Below are positions 51,458-60,952 of a stretch of 64,000 nucleotides of DNA, one piece after another. The DNA is from Streptomyces violens (GTDB taxonomy: Bacteria; Actinomycetota; Actinomycetes; Streptomycetales; Streptomycetaceae). The stretch is from the NCBI RefSeq assembly GCF_000717745.1, contig NZ_JOBH01000001.1, positions 558,001-622,000 on the forward strand, in the 5' to 3' direction. The notes under the pieces were generated by a model. It was not told where the DNA came from and did no database searches. It saw only the letters and a list, made by a program, of their open reading frames with translations. Made by a program: the position numbers and the translations under genes. The stretch's first letter is position 1. The number at the start of each line of letters is the position of its first letter.

Positions 51458-52315
51458 TCACGCGTCCTTCAGCTCCTGGCGCTGGCGGCCCAGGCCGTCG
51501 ATTTCGAGTTCGACCACGTCGCCGGCGCGGAGGTACGGCTTGGGGTCGGGGTGGCCCATGGCGACGCCGGCCGGGGTGCCGGTGTTGATGATGTCGCCGG
51601 GGTACAGGGTCATGAACTGGCTGAGGTAGCGGACGACTTCGGCGACCGGGAAGATCTGCTCGGCCGTCGTGCCGTCCTGCTTCAGCTCGCCGTTCACCCA
51701 CAGGCGCAGGCCGAGCGCCTGCGGGTCGGGGACCTCGTCGGCGGTGACCAGCCAGGGGCCCAGCGGGTTGAACGTCTCGCAGTTCTTGCCCTTGTCCCAC
51801 TGGCCGCCGCGCTCGATCTGGAACTCCCGCTCGGAGACGTCGTGCGCGATGGTGTAGCCCGCGACGGCGGCGAGCGCCTGCTCGTCGGTCTCCAGGTAGC
51901 GGGCCGTGCGGCCGATGACGATGGCCAGCTCGACCTCCCAGTCGGTCTTCACGCTGCCGCGCGGGACGAGCACGGTGTCGTCCGGGCCGACGACGGTGTC
52001 CGCGGCCTTCATGAAGACGATCGGCTCGGCCGGGATCGGCGCGCCGGTCTCCCGGGCGTGGTCGTGGTAGTTCAGCCCGATGCACACGACCTTGCCTATG
52101 CGGCCGAGCGGCGCGCCCGTGCGCAGCCCGGCGGCGTCCAGCGCCGGCAGGTCACCGGCCGCCGCTGCCGTACGGACGCGGTCCAGCGCCGTCTCGTCCG
52201 CGAGCAGCGCTCCGTCGATGTCCGGCACGACGCCCGACAGATCACGCAGGGTTCCCGACTCGTCCAGCAGCGCCGGGCGTTCCGCCCCCACCGGTCCGAC
52301 ACGCAGCAGCTTCAT
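51458..52315 (-). CDS. Fumarylacetoacetate hydrolase family protein
   Basis: Protein of 285 residues. Hallmarks are VVCIGLNYHDHARE, EPIVFMKAADTVVGP, DWEVELAIVIGR with the metal-binding Glu residues, and INTGTPAGVAMG. The family includes acylpyruvases, HHDD isomerases and oxaloacetate decarboxylases. Standard length, intact metal site. ATG 52315 preceded by GGGAG at eight bases. Monocistronic, with its promoter in 52316-52418. Confidence 0.92.
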   Translation of the reverse strand: MKLLRVGPVGAERPALLDESGTLRDLSGVVPDIDGALLADETALDRVRTAAAAGDLPALDAAGLRTGAPLGRIGKVVCIGLNYHDHARETGAPIPAEPIVFMKAADTVVGPDDTVLVPRGSVKTDWEVELAIVIGRTARYLETDEQALAAVAGYTIAHDVSEREFQIERGGQWDKGKNCETFNPLGPWLVTADEVPDPQALGLRLWVNGELKQDGTTAEQIFPVAEVVRYLSQFMTLYPGDIINTGTPAGVAMGHPDPKPYLRAGDVVELEIDGLGRQRQELKDA

Positions 52316-52418
52316 CAGTACAACTCCCGTGGTCGTATGCGAAGGGTCGGCCCGGGAGAGGGATCTCCCGGGCCGGCCGATGGAGTGCGGCCATCGAGCG
52401 ATTTGGCCGATCCTCCAA

Positions 52419-52448
52419 GAACGGGGTCCCGCCCGCAAGACCCCGTTC
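52419..52448 (-). terminator. Terminator downstream of the yidC-like operon
   Basis: 10 bp perfect stem (GAACGGGGTC / GACCCCGTTC) with a ten-base loop, beginning 13 bases after the YidC-like stop codon on the minus strand. Confidence 0.7.
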
Positions 52449-52461
52449 ACGTACTGGACCT

Positions 52462-53205
52462 TTACTCGGCGGTAGCGGGCGCGAGGCCGGCGGCGGGCTT
52501 GCGGTCCCGCATCAACAGGCCGCGTTCGCAGACCGTCCACGTCGTACTCGTCACGACGTACAGGGCGGCGGCCAGCGGTACGACGGCAATCGTGAGGAGC
52601 GTGCCGAAGGAGAGGAGGGGGGCAAGCTTCGTCACGGCAGCCATGCCGGGTACTGCTTCACCGCCGGCCCCGGCCGGTGCGGCCCCGGTGGCCTTACGGG
52701 CCCGCCGGTAGTTCACCGTCGCCACGGCCGCGACGATCACGAAGAGGGCCAGGTACACCAGCCCATGCGGCCCGAACGGGCCGCCGTCGGCGAGCGCGTC
52801 CACCCAGCGGCCGCCGAGCGGCGCGTCCAGCAGCCCCTCGCCCAGCAGCCCGGAGCTGGGGGAGGTGAAGAGGTGGTACATCAGGAAGAACACAGGGAGC
52901 TGGAGCAGCGTCGGCAGGCAGCCGGCCAGCGGCGAGGCGCCCGCCTTCCGGTAGAGGTCGGTCACCTCGCGCTGCATGCGCTCGGGGTCCTTCGCGTACT
53001 TCCGGCGTATTTCGGCCATCTGCGGGGCGAGCGCGGTGCGGGACTTCTCGCCGCGGACGGCGGCGCGGGCGAGCGGGTGCAGCGCGGCGCGTACGGCCAG
53101 GGTGCAGACGATGATGGCGGCGGCGGTCGCCGAGGCGCCGAACACCGGGGAGAGAACGTCGGCGAGGTGACCGAGCGCGGCGCCGAGCGGGGCGAAGACG
53201 GACAT
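52462..53205 (-). CDS. YidC/Oxa1-family membrane protein insertase (accessory copy)
   Basis: Protein of 247 residues with about five membrane helices. The conserved Arg in CTLAVRAALHPLARA lies in TM1, and IRRKYAKDPERMQREVTDLYRKAGASPLAGCLP is the cytoplasmic coiled-coil loop. Shorter and without the long C-terminal tail of the main YidC near the replication origin, so it is probably a second, specialised copy. ATG 53205 follows GGAGGG. Second gene of an operon after the small membrane protein. Confidence 0.9.
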   Translation of the reverse strand: MSVFAPLGAALGHLADVLSPVFGASATAAAIIVCTLAVRAALHPLARAAVRGEKSRTALAPQMAEIRRKYAKDPERMQREVTDLYRKAGASPLAGCLPTLLQLPVFFLMYHLFTSPSSGLLGEGLLDAPLGGRWVDALADGGPFGPHGLVYLALFVIVAAVATVNYRRARKATGAAPAGAGGEAVPGMAAVTKLAPLLSFGTLLTIAVVPLAAALYVVTSTTWTVCERGLLMRDRKPAAGLAPATAE

Positions 53206-53316
53206 GGGTGAGCCCTCCGGGGGTCTCGTCAGTACCGGAAAAAGCAATGCTGAATTCGGTGTGACGAGCCGCGTGGCAGGGCCGTACGCGGAGAAGGAGA
53301 GCGCGCGCCTGCGCGT

Positions 53317-53622
53317 CTACGCGGCCGTCGGGAGACGGCGGCCGGGTGCCCTGGGCCGCGGGCGGCCCGCGGCGTCGGGATCGCGCTGGGGCAGGAAGGC
53401 CGTACGGCGTTCCCGATCCCGGATGGCGGTGCGGACCCGGCCCGGCGGGGCGGGTCCGGCCAGCGTGGCGACGAGCACCGCGCGGCTGAGGAGGAGGACG
53501 GCCGCGGTGGTCGCGGCGGCGGTCAGGGCCGAGGTCAGGCCGCTCTGCGTGAGCAGCACGCCGGCCAGGAGGAACATGAGCGCGCCGACGTGCAGCCGCC
53601 AGGCATCGGCGATGCGCCGCAT
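53317..53622 (-). CDS. Small membrane protein preceding yidC-like gene (DUF6412-like)
   Basis: Protein of 101 residues with two hydrophobic helices (LHVGALMFLLAGVLLTQSGL and LTAAATTAAVLLLSRAVLVATLAG) and a basic Pro/Arg-rich tail. From memory this matches a small family (DUF6412) usually found next to this YidC type; function unknown. Strong RBS GGGGAGAGGAG before ATG 53622. The 111-base gap to yidC shows no promoter signal. Confidence 0.75.
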   Translation of the reverse strand: MRRIADAWRLHVGALMFLLAGVLLTQSGLTSALTAAATTAAVLLLSRAVLVATLAGPAPPGRVRTAIRDRERRTAFLPQRDPDAAGRPRPRAPGRRLPTAA

Positions 53623-53784
53623 ACGTGCTCTCCTCTCCCCGCTCGGCTCTTCCCGCCCGGGTTCATTCCCGCTCGGTTTTGTCCTCTTCCGCACAAGAGT
53701 AACCAGGGATCTGTGCAGTAGGGCCACCAGCGGGTAACTTGCGTCCACCCCGGCCGTACGGCGGGGGCGGACGAGGGAGGTGTG

Positions 53785-55605
53785 GTGCGCGACGTCAGCA
53801 CGCCCGCCCTGGTGACCCCGGCCCGTACCGGCGGCCTCGCCGACACCGTCCACGACCTGGCCGACCGGGTGCCCGCGCTGGCCCAGCTCGCCCGCCGGGA
53901 CCCCGCGGACCCCGGCCGCTGGCACCACGTGTCCGCCGCCGCCTTCCGCGCCGAGGTAATGGCGCTGGCCAAGGGGCTGCTCGCGGACGGTCTGCGGCCC
54001 GGCGACCGGGTGGCGGTGATGTCCAGGACCCGGTACGAGTGGACGCTCTTCAGCTACGCGGTCTGGTCGCTCGGCGCGCACCTCGTCCCCGTCTACCCCA
54101 CCGCCTCCACCGAGCAGCTGCGCGCGCTGCTGGCCGCGACCGGGGCCGACACGGTCGTCATCGAGCACGAGCAGCACGCCATGACCGTGGCGGCGGCCTG
54201 CGGCGCCGACCGCCCGCTGCGCCGCGTGTGGCAGCTCGACGAGGACTGCGTCGGCCTGCTCAGCGGGCTCGGCGGGCATCTGCCCGACGCCGAGGTGCAC
54301 CGGCTGCGCGGGGCCGTCACCCCGCGGGACACCGCGGCGGTCGTCCAGACCTCCGGCACCACCGGACGGCCGCGCGGCTGCGTGATCACCCATGGCAACC
54401 TCGCCGCCGAGTGCGACACGCTGCTGGCGGGCTGGGGCCGGCTCACCGGGCCGCCCGGCACGCAGCCGTCGGTCCTGGCGTTCCTGCCGCTCGCGCACAG
54501 TTACGGACTGATGGTCCAGGTCGCCTGTCTGCGCGGCGGCATCCTGCTCGGCCACGAGCCCGAGCTGACCCCACAGGCGCTGCTGCCCGCGCTCGCGTCC
54601 TTCCGGCCCACCTTCCTCTTCGGCGTCCCGTACGTCTTCGAGAAGATCTACGACACCGCGCGCCGGACCGCCGAAGAGGCCGGCCGGCTGCGGCTGTTCG
54701 ACGTCGCGACGGCCACCGCGCTGCGGTACGCACGCGCCGTCGAGCGCCGGGAGCAGGGCGGCGGGCACGGTCCGGGACCGGCCCTGCGCGCCCGGCACGC
54801 GCTGTACGAACGGCTGGTGTACGGGCACATCCGCGGGGTGCTGGGCGGGCGGGTGCGCAACGCCGTCTCGGGCGGCTCGCCGCTCCGCGCCGACCTCGGG
54901 CGGATCTTCGCCGGGGCCGGCCTGACCGTCTACGACGGGTACGGCCTCAGCGAGACGAGCGGCGCCGTCACGGCCCATCCGCCGGGGCGGGTGCGGTTCG
55001 GCACGGTCGGGCGGCCGCTGCCCGGCTGCGCGGTACGGATCGCCCAGGACGGCGAGGTGTGGGTGCGGGGCGACGTGGTCTTCGCCGGGTACGTCGACGA
55101 GCACGGGACCTCGCCGCACGACGGCTGGCTCGCCACCGGCGATCTGGGGCACCTGGACGAGGACGGCTACCTCGTGATCACCGGCCGCAAGAAGGACATC
55201 ATCATCACCAGCGGCGGCAAGAGCGTCGCCCCGCTCGGCCTGGAGGAGCGGGTACGCGCGCACCCGCTGGTCTCGCAGTGCCTGGTGGTCGGCGACAACC
55301 GGCCCTACGTCGCGGCGCTGATCACCCTGGACCCCGATGCGCTGGCACACTGGCGGCGCTACCGCGGCGGGCTGCTCGACGCGCGCCCCGGCGACCCGCC
55401 GGAGGAAGGCGTGCGAGCGGCGGTGCAGCGGGCGGTCGCGGTCGCCAACGCCTCGGTCTCGCGCGCCGAGTCCATCCGCGCCTTCCGCATCCTGCCCGGC
55501 GAGTTCAGCGTCGCCGACGGCCTGCTGACGCCCTCGCTGAAGCTGCGCCGGGCGGCGATCGAGCGGGCGTACGCGGCGGAGATCGACGCGCTGTACGCGG
55601 GCTGA
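53785..55605 (+). CDS. Long-chain fatty acid-CoA ligase / AMP-binding enzyme
   Basis: Protein of 606 residues of the ANL superfamily, FadD15-like. Core motifs: [19 protein letters not shown] (P-loop), [18 protein letters not shown], and [17 protein letters not shown] in the hinge and C-terminal domain; Lys for adenylation is not obvious by eye in the final segment. Activates a carboxylic acid for lipid or natural-product metabolism. GTG 53785 is preferred to GTG 53782 for spacing from GAGGGAGG. Confidence 0.9.
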   Translation: MRDVSTPALVTPARTGGLADTVHDLADRVPALAQLARRDPADPGRWHHVSAAAFRAEVMALAKGLLADGLRPGDRVAVMSRTRYEWTLFSYAVWSLGAHLVPVYPTASTEQLRALLAATGADTVVIEHEQHAMTVAAACGADRPLRRVWQLDEDCVGLLSGLGGHLPDAEVHRLRGAVTPRDTAAVVQTSGTTGRPRGCVITHGNLAAECDTLLAGWGRLTGPPGTQPSVLAFLPLAHSYGLMVQVACLRGGILLGHEPELTPQALLPALASFRPTFLFGVPYVFEKIYDTARRTAEEAGRLRLFDVATATALRYARAVERREQGGGHGPGPALRARHALYERLVYGHIRGVLGGRVRNAVSGGSPLRADLGRIFAGAGLTVYDGYGLSETSGAVTAHPPGRVRFGTVGRPLPGCAVRIAQDGEVWVRGDVVFAGYVDEHGTSPHDGWLATGDLGHLDEDGYLVITGRKKDIIITSGGKSVAPLGLEERVRAHPLVSQCLVVGDNRPYVAALITLDPDALAHWRRYRGGLLDARPGDPPEEGVRAAVQRAVAVANASVSRAESIRAFRILPGEFSVADGLLTPSLKLRRAAIERAYAAEIDALYAG

Positions 55606-55837
55606 GCGACGCTCTCCGGGCGCGGAGCCGCAACACGATGGTGCGGCGACCGGCCATTCGTACGAATGCGGTCGTCCCGGACCACATCACGGTCCTGAAA
55701 AGTGCCGGCCCGGTCGACTTCGGCAACCTGGCGGCGGCCCGGCTCCGGCAGCCGTACGTTTCCCCGAACACCCGACCGCACCCCCACCCCACTCTCCCCA
55801 CCACTTCCCACCACTCCCCACGAAGCGAAGTGATCGC

Positions 55838-57361
55838 ATGACTCCACAGGCCCACAAACGCTCGCGCCTGACCACCCGGCTGGTGGCCGCGGCCGCCGCG
55901 TTATTACTCGGCGGCGGCGGGACCGCGCTGATCGCCGCCGGCGCCTCGGCCGACGGCGCGGACGAGAACGGAGCGGCGCAGAGTGACGGCCCGGCGGCCG
56001 TGGCCTCGACCGTGTCCTGTCCGGACGTCGGCGACCGGCTGCGCCAGGTGCCGCGCGGCGCCCAACTGCCGGTCTCCCGCGGGCTCGCCGCGCTGGACCG
56101 TCAGGTGGCGGCGGCGTACGAGAAGATGACGGCGGGCGGGCGCGGCGGCGGTACGGGCGCGGTGCTCCAGCAGCTGCAACAGCAGCGTGAGAAGACGATC
56201 GGGACGATGGCCAATGCCATCGGCCGGTCGGCACCCCGCCCCGACGCCCTGCTGAACATGAGCGCCTGCGAGCTGAAGCCCACGGGGCAGCCCATATCGG
56301 TGGGCGAGCAGCAGGGTGAAGGAGACGCGGCCCAGCAAGACCAACAAGGTCAGCAAGACCAACAAGGCCAGCAAGGTCAGCAAGGCCAGCAAGGCCAACA
56401 AGGCCAACAAGGCCAACAAGGCCAACAAGGCCAACAAGGCCAAGAGGACGCACAGCAAGGCCAGGACGGTGGCGCGAAGCTGCCGCCCGGCGGCCCCTCC
56501 CCCGACGACTTCGCCGACATCCTGTCCGTCCAGCCCAACGCCCAGCAGCCGCCGCAGGGCGACGGCGCCTCCACCGGTACGTTCGTCTCCGAGTGCGGCG
56601 TCAACGAGGAGGGCCACTTCAACTCCGACAACGTCATCGTGACGCCGGGCGTCAGCAACGGCGCGCACCACACCCACGACTACGTCGGCAACGAGTCCAC
56701 CGACGCCTTCTCCACCGACGAGAGCCTGGCCGCGTCCGGCACCACCTGCGGCAACGGCGACCTGTCCACGTACTACTGGCCCGTCCTGCGCACCCTGGAC
56801 GGCACCTCGGAGCACAAGCCGGGCGCGGGCCACGACGGCAATGTGGGCTCGGTCCTCACCCCGTCCGACGTCAAGCTCACCTTCAGCGGCAGCCAGGCCG
56901 GCGACGTGACCGCGATGCCGCGCTTCCTGCGCATCATCACCGGCGACGCCAAGGCGTTCACCAACGGCCCGGCCAACGCCAACGCCTCCTGGAGCTGCGT
57001 CGGCTTCGAGGACCGGCAGCTGAAGGACAAGTACCCGATCTGCCCGGACGGCGCCGACGTCGTCCGTACCTTCAACTTCCAGAGCTGCTGGGACGGGCAG
57101 AACACGGACAGCGCCAACCACCGTACGCACGTGGCGTTCGCCCAGGAGGACGGCTCCTGCCCGGCCGGGTTCCGCGCCATCCCGCAGCTCCAGGAGAAGA
57201 TCACCTACGACGTGCCGGCCGGCGAGCAGTTCGCCGTGGACAGCTTCCCCGAGCAGCTCCACAAGCCGGTCACCGATCACGGCGACTTCATCAACGTCAT
57301 GCCGGAGCAGCTGATGGACGAGGCCGTCGACTGCATCAACAGCGGCCGCGACTGCGGCTGA
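55838..57361 (+). CDS. Secreted DUF1996 protein with Gln-Gln-Gly repeat and two TTA codons
   Basis: Secreted protein of 507 residues. A signal peptide (about 1-38) contains codons 22 and 23 both TTA (55901-55906), so translation needs the bldA tRNA. A helical region with six conserved Cys positions overall follows, then a repeat of 12 QQG/QQD units (residues 166-202) and a C-terminal DUF1996 domain ([46 protein letters not shown]). DUF1996 is found in secreted fungal and actinobacterial proteins of unknown activity. ATG 55838 after an A/G-rich GAAGCGAAG. A G-free pyrimidine/A tract (55783-55820) precedes the start. Confidence 0.9.
   Translation: MTPQAHKRSRLTTRLVAAAAALLLGGGGTALIAAGASADGADENGAAQSDGPAAVASTVSCPDVGDRLRQVPRGAQLPVSRGLAALDRQVAAAYEKMTAGGRGGGTGAVLQQLQQQREKTIGTMANAIGRSAPRPDALLNMSACELKPTGQPISVGEQQGEGDAAQQDQQGQQDQQGQQGQQGQQGQQGQQGQQGQQGQQGQEDAQQGQDGGAKLPPGGPSPDDFADILSVQPNAQQPPQGDGASTGTFVSECGVNEEGHFNSDNVIVTPGVSNGAHHTHDYVGNESTDAFSTDESLAASGTTCGNGDLSTYYWPVLRTLDGTSEHKPGAGHDGNVGSVLTPSDVKLTFSGSQAGDVTAMPRFLRIITGDAKAFTNGPANANASWSCVGFEDRQLKDKYPICPDGADVVRTFNFQSCWDGQNTDSANHRTHVAFAQEDGSCPAGFRAIPQLQEKITYDVPAGEQFAVDSFPEQLHKPVTDHGDFINVMPEQLMDEAVDCINSGRDCG
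56333..56443 (+). repeat. In-frame nonanucleotide repeat (Gln-Gln-Gly)
   Basis: 37 codons: twelve 9-base units QQ(G/D) plus a final Gln. The last units are exact CAACAAGGC copies, the earlier ones vary (CAG/CAA, GGT/GGC, GAC). CAA is a rare Gln codon here, so the tract departs from the local codon use and GC content. Confidence 0.9.
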
Positions 57362-57369
57362 TGCGTACC

Positions 57370-57401
57370 GCGGCCCCGGACCTGATGCGGTCCGGGGCCG
57401 C
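57370..57401 (+). terminator. Terminator of the DUF1996 gene
   Basis: 12 bp perfect stem (57370-57381 with 57390-57401), CTGATGCG loop, eight bases after the stop codon. Confidence 0.8.
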
Positions 57402-57555
57402 CACCGTCCGTGCCGGTCCGGTCCGCCGTCCACCGCTTTCTGACGTGAAGTGACAACTTTCGCAGGCGTTGAACGGCGGCCGCCCCGCCCCCCGTATCCC
57501 GCTCCGTATCCCCGTTCCGACGGCACCTCCGCCGCCCCCACCGAAGGAGATCCCC

Positions 57556-58566
57556 ATGAGCAACCGAACCGCCCCGGTCAACAGGCGACAGGCGGGCATC
57601 GCCGTCACCGCCCTGGCCGTGCTCGCCCTGACCGCCGCCTGCGGCGACAAGGACTACGCCGCGTCCGGTGACCGGGTCCAGCCCGCCGGCCAGGGCGCCG
57701 CCGACAACGGCTACGGGTCGGGGTCGGACAAGGCCGGCGGATACGGCGAGGACGCCGCCGGCGGCGCCGCGGCCGGCGGACTGGGCGCGGCCGCCAAGAC
57801 CCTCGCCGTCAAGGAGGCGCCGGGGCTGGGCAAGGTCGTCACCGACGGCCAGGGCTTAACCCTGTACCGCTTCGACAAGGACACCGCCAAGCCGCCGAAG
57901 TCCAACTGCGCGGGCGACTGCGCCTCGACCTGGCCGCCGGTCCCCGCGGCCGACGCCAAGGCCGCCACCGGCATCAACGCGGCCGACCTCGGCTCGGTCA
58001 CCCGTGCCGACGGCGGCAAGCAGCTCACGCTCGGCGGCTGGCCGGTGTACCGGTACGCCAAGGACACCGCGCCCGGCGAGACCAAGGGCCAGGGCGTGGG
58101 CGGCACCTGGTTCGCGCTCGCCGCCGACGGCGGCAAGGCCGGCGAGGCGCCCGCGAAGAAGGAGAAACCCCCCGCCGCGCCCAAGGCGGACGTCTCGGTC
58201 GCCGACAACCCCCGCCTCGGCAAGCTCCTCGTGGACGGCAAGGGGCGCACGCTGTACCGCTTCACCAAGGACAGCCCCTGGCCGATGAAGTTCGCCTGCA
58301 CCGGCGCCTGCCTGGACACCTGGAAACCCGCGGAACCGGCCGACAAGAGCAAGATCGAGGGGGTCCCGGCCAAGCTGATCACCACCGTCAAACGCCCCGA
58401 CGGCACGAAGCAACTGGCCGTGGACTGCTGGCCCATGTACCTGTTCAAGGGGGACAAGGCGCCCGGCGACGTCAACGGGCAGGGCGTCAAGGGCACCTGG
58501 TTCGCGGTCGGCGCGGACGGCGAGAAGATCAGCAAGTCGGCGAAAGCGGCACCCAGCGCGTACTAG
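57556..58566 (+). CDS. Lipoprotein with two PF03640-type repeats and a TTA codon
   Basis: Protein of 336 residues with lipobox LTAACGD. After a Gly-rich linker there are two copies of the 'secreted repeat of unknown function' (COG4315): GKVVTDGQGLTLYRFDKDT ... GDCASTWPP ... GGWPVYRYAKD and GKLLVDGKGRTLYRFTKD ... GACLDTWKP ... CWPMYLFKGD. Such proteins sit on the cell surface; redox or electron-transfer roles have been proposed. Codon 101 is TTA (57856-57858), so bldA-dependent. AAGGAGA precedes ATG 57556. Its stop overlaps the convergent sortase gene's stop within CTAG. Confidence 0.87.
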   Translation: MSNRTAPVNRRQAGIAVTALAVLALTAACGDKDYAASGDRVQPAGQGAADNGYGSGSDKAGGYGEDAAGGAAAGGLGAAAKTLAVKEAPGLGKVVTDGQGLTLYRFDKDTAKPPKSNCAGDCASTWPPVPAADAKAATGINAADLGSVTRADGGKQLTLGGWPVYRYAKDTAPGETKGQGVGGTWFALAADGGKAGEAPAKKEKPPAAPKADVSVADNPRLGKLLVDGKGRTLYRFTKDSPWPMKFACTGACLDTWKPAEPADKSKIEGVPAKLITTVKRPDGTKQLAVDCWPMYLFKGDKAPGDVNGQGVKGTWFAVGADGEKISKSAKAAPSAY

Positions 58567-59291
58567 CGGGGCTCGGCCTTCGCCAGCCGCCCCCACACCA
58601 CCAGCCGGTACGTCGAGGTGTACTCCGGTGTGCAGGTCGTCAGGGTGAGGTAGTACCCGGGCTCCGTGTAGCGGTGGCCGGGGTGGACGGAGCTGTACGG
58701 GATCCTCGCCAGCACCGTCCCGTCACCGGGTGTGGTCTGCGGCAGCGTCCGCTCGACGAGGTAGGTGTAGCGGGCGTCGGCGGTGTCGATGCGTACGGTG
58801 TCGCCGGGCCGCAGCCGGTCGAGGCGGCGGAACGGCTCACCGTGGGTGTTGCGGTGCCCGGCCAGCGCGACGTTCCCCGCGCGGCCGGGCTGCGCCGTCC
58901 GCGGGTAGTGGCCCACGTACCCCTTGTCGAGCACGCCCCCCTTGTCGACCCCCTCCGCGACCGGCGCGGTGACGCCGAGGCGGGGGATGCGGAGGACGGC
59001 GTACGCCAGGTCCGGGCGCGGGCCCGGCGACGGCGACCCGGACGGCGATTCCTCGATCACCGTCCGGTGTTCGCTGCGCATGCTCGGCGACGGCAGCGGT
59101 TCGAAGGCCGGCGGCGTGCCGCGCCACTCCCGCTCCAGCTCCGCCACCTGCCGCCGGGCGCTCGCCAGCGCCTCCCGGTTGGTCCACCACAGCTGGTGGA
59201 CCACGAGCAGCATCAGGACGGCGCCGAGCGTCACTGCCAGCTCCGCCGCCGTCCACACCAGCCGCACCACCACCGGTATCCGCTTCCGCAC
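58563..59291 (-). CDS. Class E sortase
   Basis: Transpeptidase-like protein with one N-terminal membrane helix (LAVTLGAVLMLLVVHQLWW) and the sortase barrel: LRIPRLGVTAPV, VALAGHRNTHGEPFRRLDRL with catalytic His, and LTLTTCTPEYTSTYRLVVWG with catalytic Cys and Arg. Class E sortases of Streptomyces anchor LAXTG proteins such as chaplins and pilus-like proteins; no obvious LAXTG substrate is next to it. The start is uncertain: GTG 59291 is given, GTG 59300 and TTG 59321 are alternatives. Confidence 0.88.
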   Translation of the reverse strand: MRKRIPVVVRLVWTAAELAVTLGAVLMLLVVHQLWWTNREALASARRQVAELEREWRGTPPAFEPLPSPSMRSEHRTVIEESPSGSPSPGPRPDLAYAVLRIPRLGVTAPVAEGVDKGGVLDKGYVGHYPRTAQPGRAGNVALAGHRNTHGEPFRRLDRLRPGDTVRIDTADARYTYLVERTLPQTTPGDGTVLARIPYSSVHPGHRYTEPGYYLTLTTCTPEYTSTYRLVVWGRLAKAEPR

Positions 59292-59343
59292 GCGGGGCAC
59301 CGTACGGCGTGCGGCCGGCAATCACCAGAGCGACGGCCCGGCT

Positions 59344-60693
59344 TCAGCCGCCCAGCGCGTGGGACACCGCGTAGATGCACAGGCCCGCCAGCGCGCCCAC
59401 GACCGTGCCGTTGATCCGGATGAACTGCAGGTCCCGGCCGATGTGTGCCTCGATCTTCTTCGAGGTGTGCTCGGCGTCCCAGCCCGCGACCGTGTCCGTG
59501 ATCAGCGACGTGATCTCGGCGCGGTACGTCGTGACGACGTACACCGCCGCGCCCTCCAGCCAGCCGTCGACCTTGTTCTGCAGCCGGCCGTCGGCGGCCA
59601 GCCGCTTGCCCAGCGACAGCAGCGCGCCGCGCACCCGCAGCCGCAGCTCGCTCCGCTCGTCCTCGGCGGCCGCGACCATCATCGCGCGCACCGAGCCCCA
59701 CGCCGACGCGATCAGGTCCTGCACCTCGCCGCGGCCCAGCACCTCCGACTTCAGCCGCTCCACCCGCGCCCGGGTGTCCGTATCGGTCTGCAGGTCGCCC
59801 GCGAAGTCGGTCAGGAAGCGGTCCAGCGCGCCGCGCGCGGGGTGGTCCGGCATGTCCCGCATCTCCGTCACGAAGCGCAGCAGCTCCTTGTAGACCCGGT
59901 CGCCGACCTTGCGGTCCACGAAGCGCGGGGTCCAGCCGGGCGCGCCGCCGGCCACCGCCGCCATGACGGGCGCTGAGTGCGTGACGAGCCAGTCGTGCGC
60001 CCGCGCGCACACCAGGTCCACCATCCGGGTGTGGCCGCCGTCCGCGACGACCTTCTCCAGCATCGTGCCGAGCCCGGGGGCGATCTCCTGCGCGTCGGCG
60101 CGGCGGGTGATCGCCTCGCCGACCACGGCCTGTACGTCGGAGTCGCGCAGCACGGTCAGCGCGCCGCGCAGCGCCGTCGCCAGCTCGGCGGTGACCCGGT
60201 CCGCGTGCTCCGGCTCGGCGAGCCAGTGGCCGAGCCGGCGGCCGATGCCGACCTTGCGCAGCCGCTGCCGTACGACCTCGCCGGAGAGGAAGTTCTCCCC
60301 GACGAAGTCGCCGAGTGACTGCCCGAGCTGGTCCTTCTTCGTCGGGATGATCGCGGTGTGCGGGATGGGCAGCCCGAGCGGCCGCCGGAACAGCGCGGTC
60401 ACCGCGAACCAGTCGGCGAGCGCGCCGACCATGCCCGCCTCGGCGGCCGCCGCCACATAGCCCGTCCAGCCGCCGGCCCCGGCCGCGCCGGCCCACTTGG
60501 CCAGCGCGTACACCACGGCGACGGCCAGCAGCAGACACGTGGCGAGGGTCTTCATGCGGCGCACCCCGCGCCGCTTCTCCTCGTCGGCCTCGTTGAATGT
60601 GAAACCGGCCACAGGGCCGCCCGCGGGGCCGGCCGCGGGGGCTCCCTCCGCACCGGCGGCCACGTCCGTCTCCGTCCGTTCCATCCGCTCCAT
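59344..60693 (-). CDS. DUF445 family membrane protein (YjiN-like)
   Basis: Protein of 449 residues. N-terminal 45 residues are Ala/Gly/Glu-rich; a helix ATCLLLAVAVVYALAKW and the DUF445 signature GMVGALADWFAVTALFRRPLGLPIPHTAIIP follow, then long charged helices and a C-terminal helix GTVVGALAGLCIYAVSHAL. Family function is unknown; YjiN in E. coli is an inner-membrane protein. Divergent from the SGNH hydrolase gene. Confidence 0.9.
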   Translation of the reverse strand: MERMERTETDVAAGAEGAPAAGPAGGPVAGFTFNEADEEKRRGVRRMKTLATCLLLAVAVVYALAKWAGAAGAGGWTGYVAAAAEAGMVGALADWFAVTALFRRPLGLPIPHTAIIPTKKDQLGQSLGDFVGENFLSGEVVRQRLRKVGIGRRLGHWLAEPEHADRVTAELATALRGALTVLRDSDVQAVVGEAITRRADAQEIAPGLGTMLEKVVADGGHTRMVDLVCARAHDWLVTHSAPVMAAVAGGAPGWTPRFVDRKVGDRVYKELLRFVTEMRDMPDHPARGALDRFLTDFAGDLQTDTDTRARVERLKSEVLGRGEVQDLIASAWGSVRAMMVAAAEDERSELRLRVRGALLSLGKRLAADGRLQNKVDGWLEGAAVYVVTTYRAEITSLITDTVAGWDAEHTSKKIEAHIGRDLQFIRINGTVVGALAGLCIYAVSHALGG

Positions 60694-60952
60694 CCGTTCG
60701 CCCCGTCCCCGTGTATGTCCAACTGTGACCTAGTCCCGGTCCCGCTCCTGGAACGAACCACGAGTTCCCGTCGTCCCACAGGTCGAGCGCAACGCCTCTC
60801 AGCCTGCCCGGCGGGAGGGAGCCGCCGGGCATCCGCACCGGCCGACATGGGATCATGACGGATCGATCGGACTGCGACGGCGCCGCTGATCAGACGCTGC
60901 CCTTGCCCATCCGGAGCCAGTGGCTCCGCCTTCTCCAGGAGAACGCCCCCGC

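Noticed and set aside
56333..56443. CRISPR-like array
   Set aside because: Units are contiguous 9-base in-frame codon repeats without spacers, inside a coding sequence.
55904..57541. Minus-strand frame with a long run of Leu-Leu-Ala repeats
   Set aside because: It is the antisense reading of the QQG repeat in the DUF1996 gene; no RBS and no plausible start.
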